From Neocallimastix lanati (nom. inval.) (lineage: Eukaryota > Neocallimastigomycota > Neocallimastigomycetes > Neocallimastigales > Neocallimastigaceae): a stretch of 64,000 bases of DNA. The notes beneath the pieces were generated by a model that worked only from the letters and a program-made list of their open reading frames with translations, had not been told where the DNA came from and did no database searches. This document shows positions 1-13,627 of the stretch, piece by piece. The DNA lies in contig JACVTC010000041.1 in NCBI GenBank assembly GCA_016946835.1, positions 315,001 through 379,000 of the forward strand, given 5' to 3'. A program made the translations under genes and the position numbers. Numbering within the stretch: the stretch's first letter is position 1; the number at the start of each line of letters is the position of its first letter.

Positions 1-81
1 TATAAATTAATTATTAAATAAATTATAAAATTTTTAAATAAATTAATAATATTATCTCTATCATTAAATAAATGTATTTAG

Positions 82-670
82 CTATCCTTATATACAATTA
101 CTGTTATTGCTGAACAACCTTCGGTGAAGAAAAAACATTTTGCTTTAAAGAAATTTATCAAAGTAGCAAAAGTAATATAGAAATATATATTACAAACAAT
201 AATATAAATTAACATAATAAATTATTGATTATATATTAATTATTTATTTTCTCTTAAGTCCTGTTTAAATAATAAAAATTATAATTCAGCAGCTGCAATA
301 TATTATGGTTTAAAAAATCAATTGATAGTAAGACATCATGCTTTATGGGAAGTAAGTATTTTTTTTTTTTTTTTTTAATGTAATAAGTTTTTAAAATGGT
401 AATAATTAATTAAATTTTATAAATATTTTTATAAATAGTCGTTACCAACTGAATTGATTGAAAATGTTGAAGAATTAGATAATATATTATGTAGTGCATA
501 TAATTATCATTTTGAACTTCAACAATTAGAATATAAACCATATCCAGATGAAAATGTTATACCATTTATCTGTAAATAATATTATGTTTTTTACATATAA
601 ATTATAAATATTTTATATAAATTAATTTTTAATATATTATAAAAAATTTTTTTTTAAACATTATTCTAAA

Positions 671-707
<37 letters not shown>

Positions 708-1427
708 TTTTTTTAATATTATTCTAATTAATAAAAAAATTTTTTTTGATAATTTTTTACAATTTAAGTTGAACATGTAAAACAATTAGTAGAACAAACA
801 AAGTATGAAGATAAACTTTCATATGATTTTGATTACGATAAAAGTAAAAAAGATAATGATATCAGTATAGACCAGAATAATTGTAATAATGAAAATAATG
901 ATAACGAAAATAATATAAATAAAGGAGTTAAAGATAATGATTCTAATATAAAGAAATTAAATATATTGAATTGGTTGAGTATAAATCAAATAATAATGGA
1001 AATAGAAAAATGGAGACTTAATACAAAAAATATAAGTTTAGATTCTTCTAAAAATAACACTTCAAGTAATATTATTGGTGATAAATTTTCAGCTGAAAAA
1101 GTAGCAACCCATATAATCAATTATCCAAAATGGGATCATAAAAAGATTATTGAACAAACATTACCATATAGTTTATCATTAAAAAGTAGTAGTAAAAGTA
1201 GTAGTAAAAAGAGCTCATATACTAAATATAATAGTCTTCAAGATGTTATAGCACAATCTCCATTATTCTATTCTGTTAATGAATTAAACTCATCACCTCT
1301 ATCTGCTCCCCCATTACAATATCCTCAAAAATTGGGTTTACCAATTAATGATAACTCTTCATTGTCACAGTCACCTATGACACCAAATACATTAAATTCA
1401 CCAAATACGCCGAATACAGCAACTTAA
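82..1427 (+). CDS. Ras guanine-nucleotide exchange factor, C-terminal part (5' end outside window)
   Basis: Exons read as 82-171, 259-351, 439-571 and 769-1427, with phases that join without stops. The joined protein contains a RasGEF (CDC25-type) catalytic core. A KKFIKVAK helix is followed by a SCLNNKNYNSAAAIYYGL segment, which matches the family's FIKIA..C..L.NFNS...I..GL pattern, and then by RHHALWESLP, the usual LKKTWE.LP position. The end of the domain is weaker: the usual PFLG.YL.DLTF stretch reads PFIFEHVKQLVEQ, and an Asn/Asp-rich insert precedes a helix NWLSINQIIMEIEKWR. The last ~140 residues are a Ser/Asn/Pro-rich tail ending TPNTLNSPNTPNTAT. The role, by family, is loading GTP onto a Ras-type GTPase at a membrane. 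The N-terminal regulatory region lies left of the window. The divergent end of the catalytic domain makes full activity uncertain. Confidence 0.78.
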
Positions 1428-2019
1428 TATTTAAATTTAATATATAAAAAAATAATATATTGTTAAATAATATTTAGAAATACCTATTCATTATTTTGTA
1501 TTAAATAATTAAAAAAAAAATTAAAAAAAAGAATAATGATAATATAATGATAATAATCAAAATAAATAATAAAAAAAAAAAAAAAAAAAAATTAAATATT
1601 TAGAGAAATAATATAAAACATAATTTATTTTATTTATTTTTTTTTTTTTTTTATTTATTTTTTCTTTATTATATATATATTAAAAAATTATATTTGAAAC
1701 ATATGATAGAATAATATATACGAATAATCTGTACTTTATTAAAAATAAATATCATTTAAAAATTCAATTTTGTATCATTACTATATTTATAATAGTTAAT
1801 TGATATCATATTATTTATATATTATTAATTTATATAATATTCGTAATTAATTTACTTATAAATTTTTTTTTTATATTTTCAATATAATTAACTAATTTAA
1901 TTATTTATGCATTTATCAATTCTATATTAATTATTCATTTAATATTTATATGGAAATAGAAATATTATTTTCTATATTATTTTAAACATGTTAGGATAAA
2001 TATAAAAATTTTCTTCTAA
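1428..2019. other. Convergent intergenic region
   Basis: This AT-rich spacer lies between the 3' ends of the RasGEF gene (+) and CFAP144 (-). It holds A and T runs (around 1570-1590 and 1638-1650). I see no exon-like stretch or RNA gene. Confidence 0.6.
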
Positions 2020-2207
2020 TTAACTTTTCTTTTTTGAAGCCATGGTACCACTTCTTTTTGAACATTCAGCATTAAATCGAATATCTGTTGTTTTTATTGG
2101 AAATCTTAATCGTGGGTCGGTCATTGTTTCAGGTAACTAAATTCGTAAAAATAATTAAAATGTAAATAATATAAATATATATATTTATAAAATTTTTAAT
2201 TTACAGT

Positions 2208-2262
<55 letters not shown>

Positions 2263-2936
2263 TAGTAGTTACTATAAAATTGTTTAAGTCTTTATTCTAT
2301 TAATTTTCAATTTTGATATTTACTAATACTTTGCAATCCCATCCATAATTCTGAGACTCTGTTAATGGAAGTATATACTTTTTATTTGGTGGTAAATTTT
2401 GATATTCAATTAATTTTATATATTCCTCTATGTAACATTTTTATAATAAAGTTCAATTATTTAATATAAAACATTAAATAAAAAATATAAATATATATAT
2501 ATATTGGGATATTTTAAAATTTATTGTACCATCAACTTCTTCCGTTAATTTTCTATCTTGTACTGAAACACATTGTGGTTTTTCAGTATTTACTAATTCT
2601 ATAAAAAAAAAAAAAAAAAAAAAAAAGAAAGATAATCCGAAGTAGAATTAATATGAAATAATTTTTTTTCTGTTATTAATATAAATGTATTTACAATTAC
2701 TTTTTGTGATATTTTTATTAAGAGTATAACTATCATAAATTTTATAATATTTATTTTCTTTTTTTATTCTTTCAATGAAAATGGCATCAGAAATCTAATA
2801 ATAATATTGATTATTATATTATTATAAATAATAGTATATATAAAATTGATTTATTATATATTATTAAATGATATATTATTATTATAATTATTACAGCTTT
2901 TTCTTTATTGTTAACTTTAGCATTATTCGAAGCCAT
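2020..2936 (-). CDS. CFAP144: Cilia- and flagella-associated protein 144 (FAM183 family)
   Basis: Five minus-strand exons: 2895-2936, 2701-2794, 2530-2598, 2330-2427 and 2020-2136. Every intron has GT..AG ends and phases close to a 139-residue protein, against about 134 for human FAM183A. The start is the ATG at 2936 (MASNNAKVNNKEKA). Family hallmarks in order: an ERIKKENKYYKIYDSYTLN helix near the N-terminus, a LPPNKKYILPLTESQNYGWD block that matches the family's KKY..P.T.SQE.GW, and a C-terminal DPRLRFPIKTTDIRF segment matching the DRR..HP..NS.I end. The family is a small axonemal protein of motile cilia. In a gut fungus it fits the flagellated zoospore. The exons are too short to show up as long open frames. 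Identity rests on remembered family motifs; I am fairly sure. Confidence 0.8.
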
Positions 2937-4426
2937 CTTTATATATTTATGAAAATTCAATATAACAATAAAATCACCTTTTTTTTTTTTTCCGAAAAAA
3001 ATATAATAAAAAATTATTTAAAATTTAAAATTTAATCATTAAAATTTGTGAAAAATATATAAAGTTTTATTTTTTTTTTTAGTAATAATATGTCAACTAT
3101 TGAAAAAAAAAATATAATTACAATAAAAAAAAAAAAAACATTGATTTTCTATAAATTAAAATTCTTATTTAATTATTTAATGAATAAAATATTAATATAA
3201 ATATACTTTTTTGATTTCTGTAGTTATTTCATTAATTCTCATTCAGAATATTTAATCTGTCATTGTAAAGTTTTACTTTTTAACAAATAATAAATATAAA
3301 TAATAAATATAAATAATAAACAAAAATAATAAATTGAAGTAATATATTGTAGTATAAATAAATTATAAATTATAATTAATACTCCATATTAGAGTATTAA
3401 TTATAATTTATAATAAGAATTTTAATAATTAATGATTTAGTAATATATTAAATTATTTTTTATAATATCGTTTCAATCATTTAAAGCCAATATTACTTTA
3501 CTGGTTTCATCGACAAAATATGATATGTAATATAGTAAAAAATTCAAATTACATATTATATATATATTATTATCTTTTCATTTTTTTATGGAAAGTAAAA
3601 GTTATAATAAAATATATAATATTTATATTTAATTTTATTATTATTGATATTATTGTAATTATATTAATAATAATAACAATAATAATATTAAAAAACAAAA
3701 AAAACAAATAAACAAACTCATATGTGTAGGTTAAAAAATAAATTCTTGTCCATTTATTAATAAATACATTAAACATTTTTAATCATTAAATTTTTATTTG
3801 GAATTAATACATTTATATAGATAACTATAAAAAAAAGAGATTTTAAGAATAAAGATAATAACATATTACTGTAAATTTAACATTAGAAAAATAATAACTC
3901 AGATTTTCAAATTTACTACATTACAAAAAATCTAATTTCTTTTAATATGTTTCTCACCATTCCATGCCATGATTATTTACTTAATTTAATTATTATTTTT
4001 TTAATACAAAATATCCTAATTTTTTTTTTTTTTTTTTTAAAACTATTATAAATTTTCCATGATGTTATTAATTTTTATGTTTCCATATAGTATTAAACCT
4101 CAAATAGTAAAATATAGAAAATGTTAAAATATCATTAAATAATGTAAAGAAAAAATATACAAAATAAAATATGTAATAATAATTATATAGAGTATACATT
4201 ATATTTACTATATAATTATCATTATTACAAGTTTCTGATGATAATAATGATATAAATAAAAAGTTTATGAGAAATAATGACAGAAAAATAAAAATATAAC
4301 TTTGTTATTATCTCAAAAAGTGTAATTTAATAATAGATAATTTTATTAATAATTATTTTTGAATTTATATATTATTTTGGTGTAACTTTACAATAATAAT
4401 ATTATATTTTACTTTATTATTATTAT

Positions 4427-4462
<36 letters not shown>

Positions 4463-5889
4463 AAATAATAAAATAGTAAAATATAGTATAAGCCATATAA
4501 AAATTATAAAACTAAAATTTTAGTTCTGATAGAGAATAAAATGATACAAACGATCATAATAAATTAAAAATGAATATTAATAGATTCAATATTTTTATAA
4601 AGCTAAATATTATAATTATAGAATTTAAAACTAAAAATATATTTTTAATAAGAAATTGTTTATTGAAATACAACATATTAAATTTAATATTTATAATTTA
4701 TAATTTATTAAGATTTAATCCGTTTAAATAACATAAATTTATAACATAATAGATGTTAATATATGGAAAATGGTTTATCACATGATTAAACTTCTTTTTT
4801 TTTTATATTAAAAAATTTATGATATTTTATTATCCATCATAATAAATAATTTTTTAAGATATATTAATTTTTTTAAAAAAAATTTTTTTCATTAACTTTT
4901 TTTTTTTAAAATTTAATATTCATTAGTTATTAGTTATTATTATTATCATCATCATTTTTTTATTTTATTTTATTTTATTTTGAAATTTAATAAAAAATTA
5001 TTTTTTTTTTTTTTTTTCATTTTAATTATTATTATTATTTTTATTTTTATTTTTTTTTTTTAAAATTTTGATATAATATTTAACAAAATAAATACAATAA
5101 AATAAATAATCGAAAAAAAAAATAAAATAAAATAATATAAAAACAAATTATAAAATATAATAAAATGTTTTATGAATTACATTTTTTTAAAAAAACAATG
5201 TTTATTTTTTAAGTCCTTTTTTTTTATTAAAATATTTATTAACAAAAAATTAAAATTTTCTTTTTTAATATATATCATAAAAAATGATACAAAAATCAAA
5301 CTATAATTTTATAAAAATATAAAATTTTAACAATATTTTCACTAATTGAAATTATATATTGTATAATATAATTTTATAATTATATTAAGTAATAATAAGA
5401 ACTAAAATAAAATAAAAAATAATTATAATAATAATTTGAAAAAAGAGGAAATTAATTCAGAATTATAAAGAAATATATTTTTATTAAATTAAAAATTAAG
5501 GAGGAAAACCAAAAGAGTAATAAGAAAAATAAAAGAAAGTTAAAGTATGTATTATAGATTATAAAATTTTAATGTATAAAAATTTTTTAAAGAAATAATA
5601 TTTTTATTTTTATATGTTAAATATGATATAATATTAGTCTTTCAAATAAAATTTTAGTTTAAATATTATAATATTTATTTAAATATATAAAATATTTGTT
5701 TAAAATATATATATTTAGAATAAATATATAATAAGTTTTTGATAATAATTTATAATTTATTTAAGTTAAATTATATACGATATTTTTTAAAAAAGAAGAA
5801 CTTGAAATTTATTAAAATATTATTGTTATTATTATTGTTATTATTATATTATTTTTATATTCGTGGTTTTATGATGTAAAAGTTTCAAA
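2937..5889. other. Divergent intergenic region, ~2.95 kb
   Basis: This region lies between the 5' ends of CFAP144 (-) and WDR7 (+), so it should hold both promoters. It is almost pure A/T with T tracts (4021-4038, 4430-4460, 4998-5018) and an (ATT)n patch near 4420. The one outstanding element is the perfect hairpin at 3362-3414. Short open frames in 3520-3780 are Ile/Tyr/Phe-rich chance frames. I see no exon or tRNA. Confidence 0.55.
3362..3414. repeat. Perfect 23-bp inverted repeat with 7-nt loop
   Basis: Arms 3362-3384 and 3392-3414 are exact reverse complements. The spacer is CATATTA (3385-3391). The arm ends nearest the loop are AATACTC and GAGTATT. Base composition makes short A/T palindromes common here, but a 23-bp perfect arm containing two G/C pairs is longer than any other I found in the window. 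Confidence 0.85.
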
Positions 5890-7331
5890 ATGTCCCAACT
5901 AAATACACCATTTACATATTGGAACGCCAATCCATTTAATGATTTGAAAGTTGTAGATATTTTATGTACTAAAAATTTCGATAGATTAATAGTCTCATTT
6001 GAAAATGGAATAATTTGGATTTTTAAAATTTTTAATAAAGCAGAAGGAAAAAAAGAGGTATTTATTATATATATTTATATTATATTTATGTTATATAAAT
6101 AATTAATTAATTTAGTTATTGCTTATTTACTCTATTTTATATATCAGTACATTAGAGATAAATAAATAAATAAATAAATTACATATGAAGTATATACATA
6201 TGTTTTGTTAATGTGTATGAATTATAATATATATAATTTATTATTTATTTTTATTTATTTGTTAATACTTTAAATGATAGTTCATTCCGTTGCTATGCTT
6301 ATTAGGTCATGAAACTACAGTTTCTGCACTTACATTGGCAAAATTAAATATTGAATTATTAAACGAATCTGATAATGCTATAATATCATCCTCAGAAGAT
6401 GGGTAATAATAATATTATTAATGTACATAAAATTAAATGTTTAATTCACTTTTTTTTTATTTATTTTTTTTTTTTTAAATAAGCTAAAGTAATATTTAGT
6501 TATTATTATATTTATAATTATATTAACAAAATTAAAAATTTATATAAATATATATACTTTTATTTGTTTTATCATATATAAAGAACAATAATAATGTGGG
6601 ATTTGAATGATGGACATTGCATATTAAAAAAGAAACATTTCTTTAATGGAATAATAAAATCATTACAAGTTAATAAAAATAAATGTTTTAAAATAATTCT
6701 TTTTTTGTTTTTTAATTGTGAAATTAATTTAATATACTCACTTTTATAATATAAATACATTTCAGGTAACAAAATCAATGAAATATTTGATATGTTCTGG
6801 TTATTCATGTGATATATATATATTAACAGTTGATACACTAGAAGTAAGTATATTAATAAAATAAAAACAATATTCATATTTATTAAAATTTGTTTCATTA
6901 AAATTATAATAATTAATGTATTAATAATTACTAATTAAACATAAAAAGATTAAACAAATAATTAATATAAATAATGATTGGATTTCAACAATGGCCTTAA
7001 AAGATTGTAAATAATTTTAAATTTTTAAATGTAAATTTATATATAAATATAAATATTTAATATGTATATATATTTATTTATATATGAAGCCTCATCAGAA
7101 TTATTTATGACATACGAAAGTGGCGAAATGTCGATATTAAAATTTGATGAAGAAACGCTTAATTTGGTTAATGAGCAAACAAAAATAAATATTCAAACTA
7201 TACCAAATGCAATAGAAATTTGTATTAATGAGTATAACCCAAATTTATTTTTTGTTCTTTCATATGAAGTTTGTCTTGTAAATATTAAAAAATTTTTTAT
7301 TATATTTATTTATTATATATTTGAAATAATC

Positions 7332-7393
<62 letters not shown>

Positions 7394-7797
7394 TAATAGA
7401 TGTATTCAAGACAATCAAATATAGAATTACCAATCTTGAAAATAAAGTCTCCTGAAGGTCAATCTTGGAAAAAAGGTCAATTTTTATCATTAAGAACGTT
7501 TATATTATGGACATCGGTAAACTTTGAATATAAAATCATTATATAAATGCAAATTTCAATTTTTTAAATATTATATATCATATTAAATATTATTATATAT
7601 ATATACAAGAGTTCAAATATATATGCTTATTATATTGGGCAAAAAACAGATTTAAAAATAGTAAACGATAATCAAATTTCAGAAATAGATGATACTTATG
7701 AAATAATATTCTCAAATTCAAAAAATCATATAATAGTTAAAAAAACGATCTTACAGAATGATTTACTCGAAACAAATAAGTTAATATTATTATTTTA

Positions 7798-7849
<52 letters not shown>

Positions 7850-9047
7850 TCAACTAAATGAAATTTTTTAACAAAAATAATATTAAAGCTCTGTAATTGT
7901 TATAGGAACTTTTAATTCTGGAAATAAAGCACAAAATGCATGGGATGATGCTGATATTCAATGCATTCAAGGAAACAATTCAAAAATTCATTTAATATCA
8001 TTACAAAATATTAAAAATAAAGCTGTTTTAACATATTGGTCATTTTATTCGTGTCTTGAACTTTCTAAATATATAACAAATTATAGAATGTCCGAAAATA
8101 TATTAAGTCAGAATCAAGCTACTGAAGCTTGCAATAATAATATAAAAAGAGAGAGCATTAGTAAAGAATTTAATATCCAAGTTGAACCAATTCACAGTAT
8201 ATATTATATATTATATATTATATATTATATATTTATATTTATATATGTATTTATATTTATATTTATTAATATATATTATCATATTAATAATTAATATAAT
8301 ACTTGTTTTCATTAATAAAGATATTTTAGTAGAAGATTTATGGAATATCAAAAGTGAAAATTATCCAAAAAAATCACTCGTAACAGCTGTGACCTCATTT
8401 TCATCTTTATTTATTATATTTGGTTATGGTAATTTTTATTTTAGTCGTATAATAATTCAATAATTTATTAATTTATATATATATATAAAATTTATATTCC
8501 ATATATGCCTATTATATAATTATATTTATTTATTTATTTATTTGTTTATATCATCATTTATTTTTATTAAATAATTTGCAGAAAGTGGTTTAATAAAAGT
8601 AATGCCGTTGTATTATCCTTTTTTATATGATATTAATTCTTTCTCAGACTCAGAAAATGAAGTATATTCGTTAAATGGTCATTCAAGAAGAATAACATCA
8701 CTTTTTGTTCCAAAAAAAATAGATCCCAATGGGAAATTATTATTGTTTAGTAGTAGTATTGATGCATCAGTGATTATATGGGATTTGGAGTACAATTCTA
8801 TCTATAAATAATAAATATGTATATAATATAAATAATATATTAATGAATTTTTTTTATTTTTCTAAATAATAATTAAAATAATTAATAGATCTGGTAAACA
8901 ATTATTAAAATATAATGAATATACAAGACCTGTTGTTCAATTTGTTCAGATATCTAAAGAAAAAGAGAATAGTTTTTTACATGATTGTGTAATAGCCTTT
9001 TCAGAAGATAATTCTATTTCTATTTTCAGTTTGGAAAAATTAGAATG

Positions 9048-9088
<41 letters not shown>

Positions 9089-12034
9089 CCTTCTTATTTC
9101 TGTTATTTCATAAATAATAATATTATAATTAATATTTATATAATATTTTATTATAGTATATATCATCTTAGTGGTCATAACTCCGAATTAGCTCAAATTT
9201 CATGGAGAAAAGATAGTGATTACTTATGTGTTCAGTGTATTGATAAATCGGTTTATGTTTGGCATGTAAAGTATTATGTATATATATAAATATAAATATT
9301 TGATAAATATATTATGCATTACATTCTAATAATAATGAACTTTTTTTTAATATATAATATATATATAATTATTATTATTGTTGTTGTTGTTTGCTAATTA
9401 TCATAGTTAAAATCTAAGCATCTTGATAGAATCATTACTAATCCATATTATTCCGAAATAGTTATAGGAAATTGTGATGCTAAAATAAAGTAAAAATAAT
9501 AATAAATAGATATTAATTTCTCTTAATTTTTTATATACTAATTTATATATATATTTAATATATAATAGATTTAAACCGTTTAGTACAGATTATTCAAAAT
9601 TAAATAATAAACAAATCTTATCTGTTTTCCCTGTATATTTCAAACCATATGGTATATAATAAATTAGTAATATTTATTATTTTTATTTTTTTTTAAAATA
9701 AAAATATTTTTAAACTAATTGTATTATGTATTATACATAAATATATAATTAATAATGATTAAGGTCAAATTCCTGTAATTGTATTTTATATTAACATAAA
9801 ACAACTCATCAATGAAATTAATTATTTTCACAGAATGTCTGGTACATCATTTTCCAATATATCTTCTTCCAAAAAAAGAAGTGGAAGATCATCACCAGAA
9901 AGTGGCATTAATAGTAAATCGATTTTGAATTCTAGTAATAAAGCATCAAAGCAAATAGGATTATCATTAATGTTAAAATCAAATCAATTTAAAGGAGTAG
10001 GAAATCCAAATGGTAAATCATTGTCACATCTCTATCGAAAATTTACCCAATTATTATTTTCTTCTCTTTTAACATGGGAGATTGATTCTGAATTAGATAA
10101 TATTTGTGAAAAGAAAATAGGATTGAAGCCAAATAGAAAAAATATTACTATTGGTATTAAAGGAGTTGATAATCAGTTTTCATTATTAGCACCGTTTTCA
10201 TCAGAAGATCAAATTTGGAAAATATCCCCATTATACACAGCATCAAGATTAATAAAAATATTATCATTTGTAACAATATTCTTATCAGAAAAAGGTAAAG
10301 AATACAATTAAAAAAAATAATAGTAAGAATAATAATAATAATAACAAAATTATATTCAAATTATATTTATAATAATAATAAATAATAAATAATAAATAAT
10401 AAATAATAAATAATAAATAATAAATAATAAATAATAAATAATAAATGTAAATTTGAAGTAAAATACTATCTTTATTAATATGTTTAGTAATTCATTTAAA
10501 TTTTTATTATTTTTGATATAAAATTTAAAATTATAAATAGGAAATGAAGATGATGTAATATCTATTATTACTCATTATGGAATTATGTTACCTGGAATAG
10601 TTGGTCCATATTATAATTATCCATCATTTTCACATTTAACAAAATATTGGCAGGATTCAACAAGTAACTATTAATAATTATATATAACATGGAATACAAT
10701 AAATAAATTAAAATAAAATTAAAAAATTAGAAATTAATGAAATTTATTTATTAATTAAAAGATGATATTCAACAGGCAGCAAGATGTATATATAGGTCTA
10801 CTTTAAGTAAAATTAGTGAAAGTGAATTAGATAAAGTATTAAATTACTGGGAACCATATTGTACGTTTTTATTTTTTCTTTCTTTCTTTTTTTTTTTTTT
10901 TTTATAATAAAATCAATAATTTTAATATAAAGTTATTATATATATATGATTGTCAACAATAACAACAACGATACTAATAATAAAAATAATAATAATAAAG
11001 TGGTTATTGATGAACCAAAAAATTTAACAAAGGTGACTTTAAGAGCAGCAATTCTGCTAGGTATAATTGGTGCAGATGAAAATGAATTATTAAAATCAAA
11101 GCACACGTAATTACCTTATTAAAATATTTGCTAATATAAATAATTTTATAACTTAAAGTTTTTAATAAATTATTTATAATTATCAAATTAAATTATATAT
11201 TAATTTATATATATATAAATCAAATAATAGATTATGTAATAATATATCAAAAGCCTTATTATTAATCATAGAAAATAAAACAAGTTTACAGCATAGAATT
11301 GCAGCAGTAGAACTTATTGGTAAAGGTTTTCTAGTATGGGAACCATATATTAATGGGTCTGCAGTAATTCGTCTTTTGATGAATTTAGCTAATTTAAATC
11401 CTAATATATCATCAACTAATAGTTCACCAACTAATTCTTTATCCTCAAGTAAATCTTCAATAAGTAACAATACTAACAACAATAATAATAATACTAATCC
11501 TAATAGTAACAACACGAATAATAACAATAGTAGTAATAATAATTCCCAATCTAATAATCTATTATTAAAATCACAATTAAATAGACAATTAACACAAAAA
11601 TTTTCTTCAAATAACACAAGTACAAATTCTTTGCCATCCAATTCTGGTAATAATAGTAAAAACAATAATATTTTAGTAGATAGTAAAAGAAATTCAAAAA
11701 TTATTAATGACATTCATACTAACTCCTCAACAGTGGATAGTTCAGATCAACCAACATCTTCAAGAACAAGAACTCTTAGTCATACAGGTAATTCAGCTAT
11801 GACTCTTATGGCAAGACAAGCAATTATTCAAATTGCTACTTATAATACCCCATTATTTATCACAACATTAACATTTGATTTGGTACATTCAAAAAAAGTA
11901 TATGAAAGACAAGCAGAATTACAATTACTTAGTTTATTTATTAATAAAGTAAATATTTACATATTAATAATATTATTAATTAACAATATCATTAATTAAT
12001 AATAATATTAATTATAAACTTTTTTCTTTTTCTT

Positions 12035-12107
<73 letters not shown>

Positions 12108-12850
12108 TATTTTTAGAAACCTTTAATTATTTATCCATTTTTATCAAAAATAGTTGAAGCTGTCGTTAAATCATTGGATCCAAATGTTCCAAATATGCGT
12201 GAAAATATGATTCAATCTGTTACTTTAAGTTTACATGATTTAGTTAAAAAATATCCAAATATTGCATTCCATGGTCATTCACAACGAATAGCTATTGGAA
12301 GTATTGACGGATTGATTTTAATATATGATCTTAAAACTGGTACTCGTTGGCAAATTTTAGAAGTATGTTTAATTATGTTATATAATATTAATAAAAAAAT
12401 TGAGAATAAATATTAATATAATATAAATATTTATATATATAATTAATAATATAAAATAATACAAATAATAATAAAAATAAAAAAATAATAAAAAAAAAAA
12501 AAAAAAAAAAAAAGGGACATCAAAAACCAATTTCAGCTGTTTCATTTTCACCAGATGGTAAATTAATTGCTTCTTATTCATTAGAAGAAGCCTCTGTTAG
12601 AATATGGCAACCTTCACCAAGTTTCTTGGGTATGCTAGTAGGAACATTTAATAGTAGTGAAAGCAATAATACACCAATGAAAAGTATTCGATCTTACACT
12701 GTTGGAAAAGAAATTCAAGGGGAAGGTAAGAAAAAAAAAAAAAATAGAATAATAATAATAATAATAAATAATACAACGAATTTAACGCAATTATAATAAT
12801 AGTAATAGTAATATTTTTGAACTTAATATAATTAGAATAATATAAACAAA

Positions 12851-12883
<33 letters not shown>

Positions 12884-13040
12884 CAATGTTAATATATATA
12901 TATATATATATATTTTAATTATTATAGAAAATTCCATCAGTTTAAATGCTATTATTGAAAATGTTAGGTTTGAATGGACATCTGAAAATAAAGTAAAATT
13001 AATTGGTCTAAGAGGTTCAGCTTTGAATGTTAATGTGTGA
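5890..13040 (+). CDS. WDR7: WDR7/WDR72-type protein (rabconnectin-3 beta), V-ATPase regulator
   Basis: 23 exons: 5890-6057, 6281-6402, 6584-6668, 6766-6843, 6949-7006, 7090-7277, 7400-7516, 7610-7779, 7889-8196, 8321-8428, 8582-8789, 8889-9047, 9157-9265, 9407-9489, 9569-9651, 9764-10294, 10541-10663, 10762-10864, 10933-11106, 11231-11948, 12117-12362, 12515-12725, 12928-13040. The sum is 4263 nt, 1420 residues, near human WDR7 (~1490). N-terminal WD40 repeats show as GHETTVSAL, EDGTIIMWDL, GHSRRITSLF, DASVIIWDLESGK and GHNSELAQISW. A long alpha-helical middle has ELIGKGFLVWEPY. A Ser/Asn low-complexity insert lies near 11400-11740. The C-terminal WD pair is HSQRIAIGSIDGLILIYDL and FSPDGKLIASYS. 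By family it pairs with rabconnectin-3 alpha (DMXL) to control V-ATPase assembly on endosomes. Donors at 8790 and 10865 were chosen by frame continuity. Confidence 0.88.
7331..7390. repeat. (AAT)n microsatellite in WDR7 intron 6
   Basis: About 20 uninterrupted AAT units lie between exons 7090-7277 and 7400-7516. A second tract of opposite phase, (ATT)n, sits at about 7799-7849 in intron 8. Confidence 0.9.
10371..10445. repeat. (TAATAAA)n 7-bp tandem repeat in WDR7 intron 16
   Basis: The tract has a regular 7-bp period, with roughly ten TAATAAA units, between exons 9764-10294 and 10541-10663. This differs from the triplet repeats seen elsewhere. Confidence 0.8.
12037..12100. repeat. 64-nt poly-T tract before an acceptor site
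   Basis: An unbroken T run lies in the intron between exons 11231-11948 and 12117-12362, just 16 nt before the exon. It acts in place of a normal polypyrimidine tract. Confidence 0.85.
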
Positions 13041-13237
13041 ATTGAAAAAAAAAATAATATATATATATTATATATGTATATGTATTATAATTTATAATAA
13101 TTTAAAGTAAAAATAATTATTATCATATTAAAAAAAAAAAAAAAAAAAAAAATTAAGAATAGTTAATCAAATAAATAAATAAATAAATAAATAATATATA
13201 AAAAAAAAAAGAAAAATTAAAAAAAAAAAAAAAATAA

Positions 13238-13268
<31 letters not shown>

Positions 13269-13414
13269 AATAAAGTAAAATAAAATCAAAAATAGTATAT
13301 CTCATTATTTCTCATCCTTTGAGAAATAAATCAATTTTAAAAAAAAAAAATAAATAAAAAAATAAAAAAAATAAATAATAAATAATAATATAAATAACAT
13401 ATATTAAAATAAAG

Positions 13415-13627
13415 TTAAAATAACAATAAAATAAATAAACATTGCATCAATTTCCATTGGGTCATCGGATCTGTTTGAGTTAGTATAACAATAAAATAAA
13501 TAAACATTGCATCAATTTCCATTGGGTCATCGGATCTGTTTGAGTTAGTATCTTCATTATTATTGTCCCATTCGCCAGCATAAGATTTCATGGTTATATT
13601 ATATTTTATTCTCTCACATAGTTGCAT
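13415..13627 (-). pseudogene. Possible LTR-retrotransposon gag fragment
   Basis: The minus-strand reading frame contains SYAGEWDNNNEDTNSNRSDD followed by PMEIDAM. PMEIDAM-type motifs commonly sit just before the zinc knuckle of Gypsy-like gag proteins in fungi, but no CCHC knuckle follows here. Instead the sequence runs into a tandem copy in a shifted frame and stops. This is a small scrap at best, and identity rests on one short motif. Confidence 0.3.
13421..13550. repeat. 65-bp unit duplicated in tandem
   Basis: Two consecutive identical 65-bp units (13421-13485 and 13486-13550) begin TAACAATAAAATAAATAAAC and contain GGGTCATCGGATCTG. Identity suggests a recent event. 65 is not a multiple of 3, so the duplication shifts any frame through it. 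Confidence 0.9.

Noticed and set aside
3520-3776. Overlapping Ile/Tyr/Phe-rich open frames on both strands
   Set aside because: They consist of A/T-only codons, match no motif, and arise by chance in sequence of this composition.
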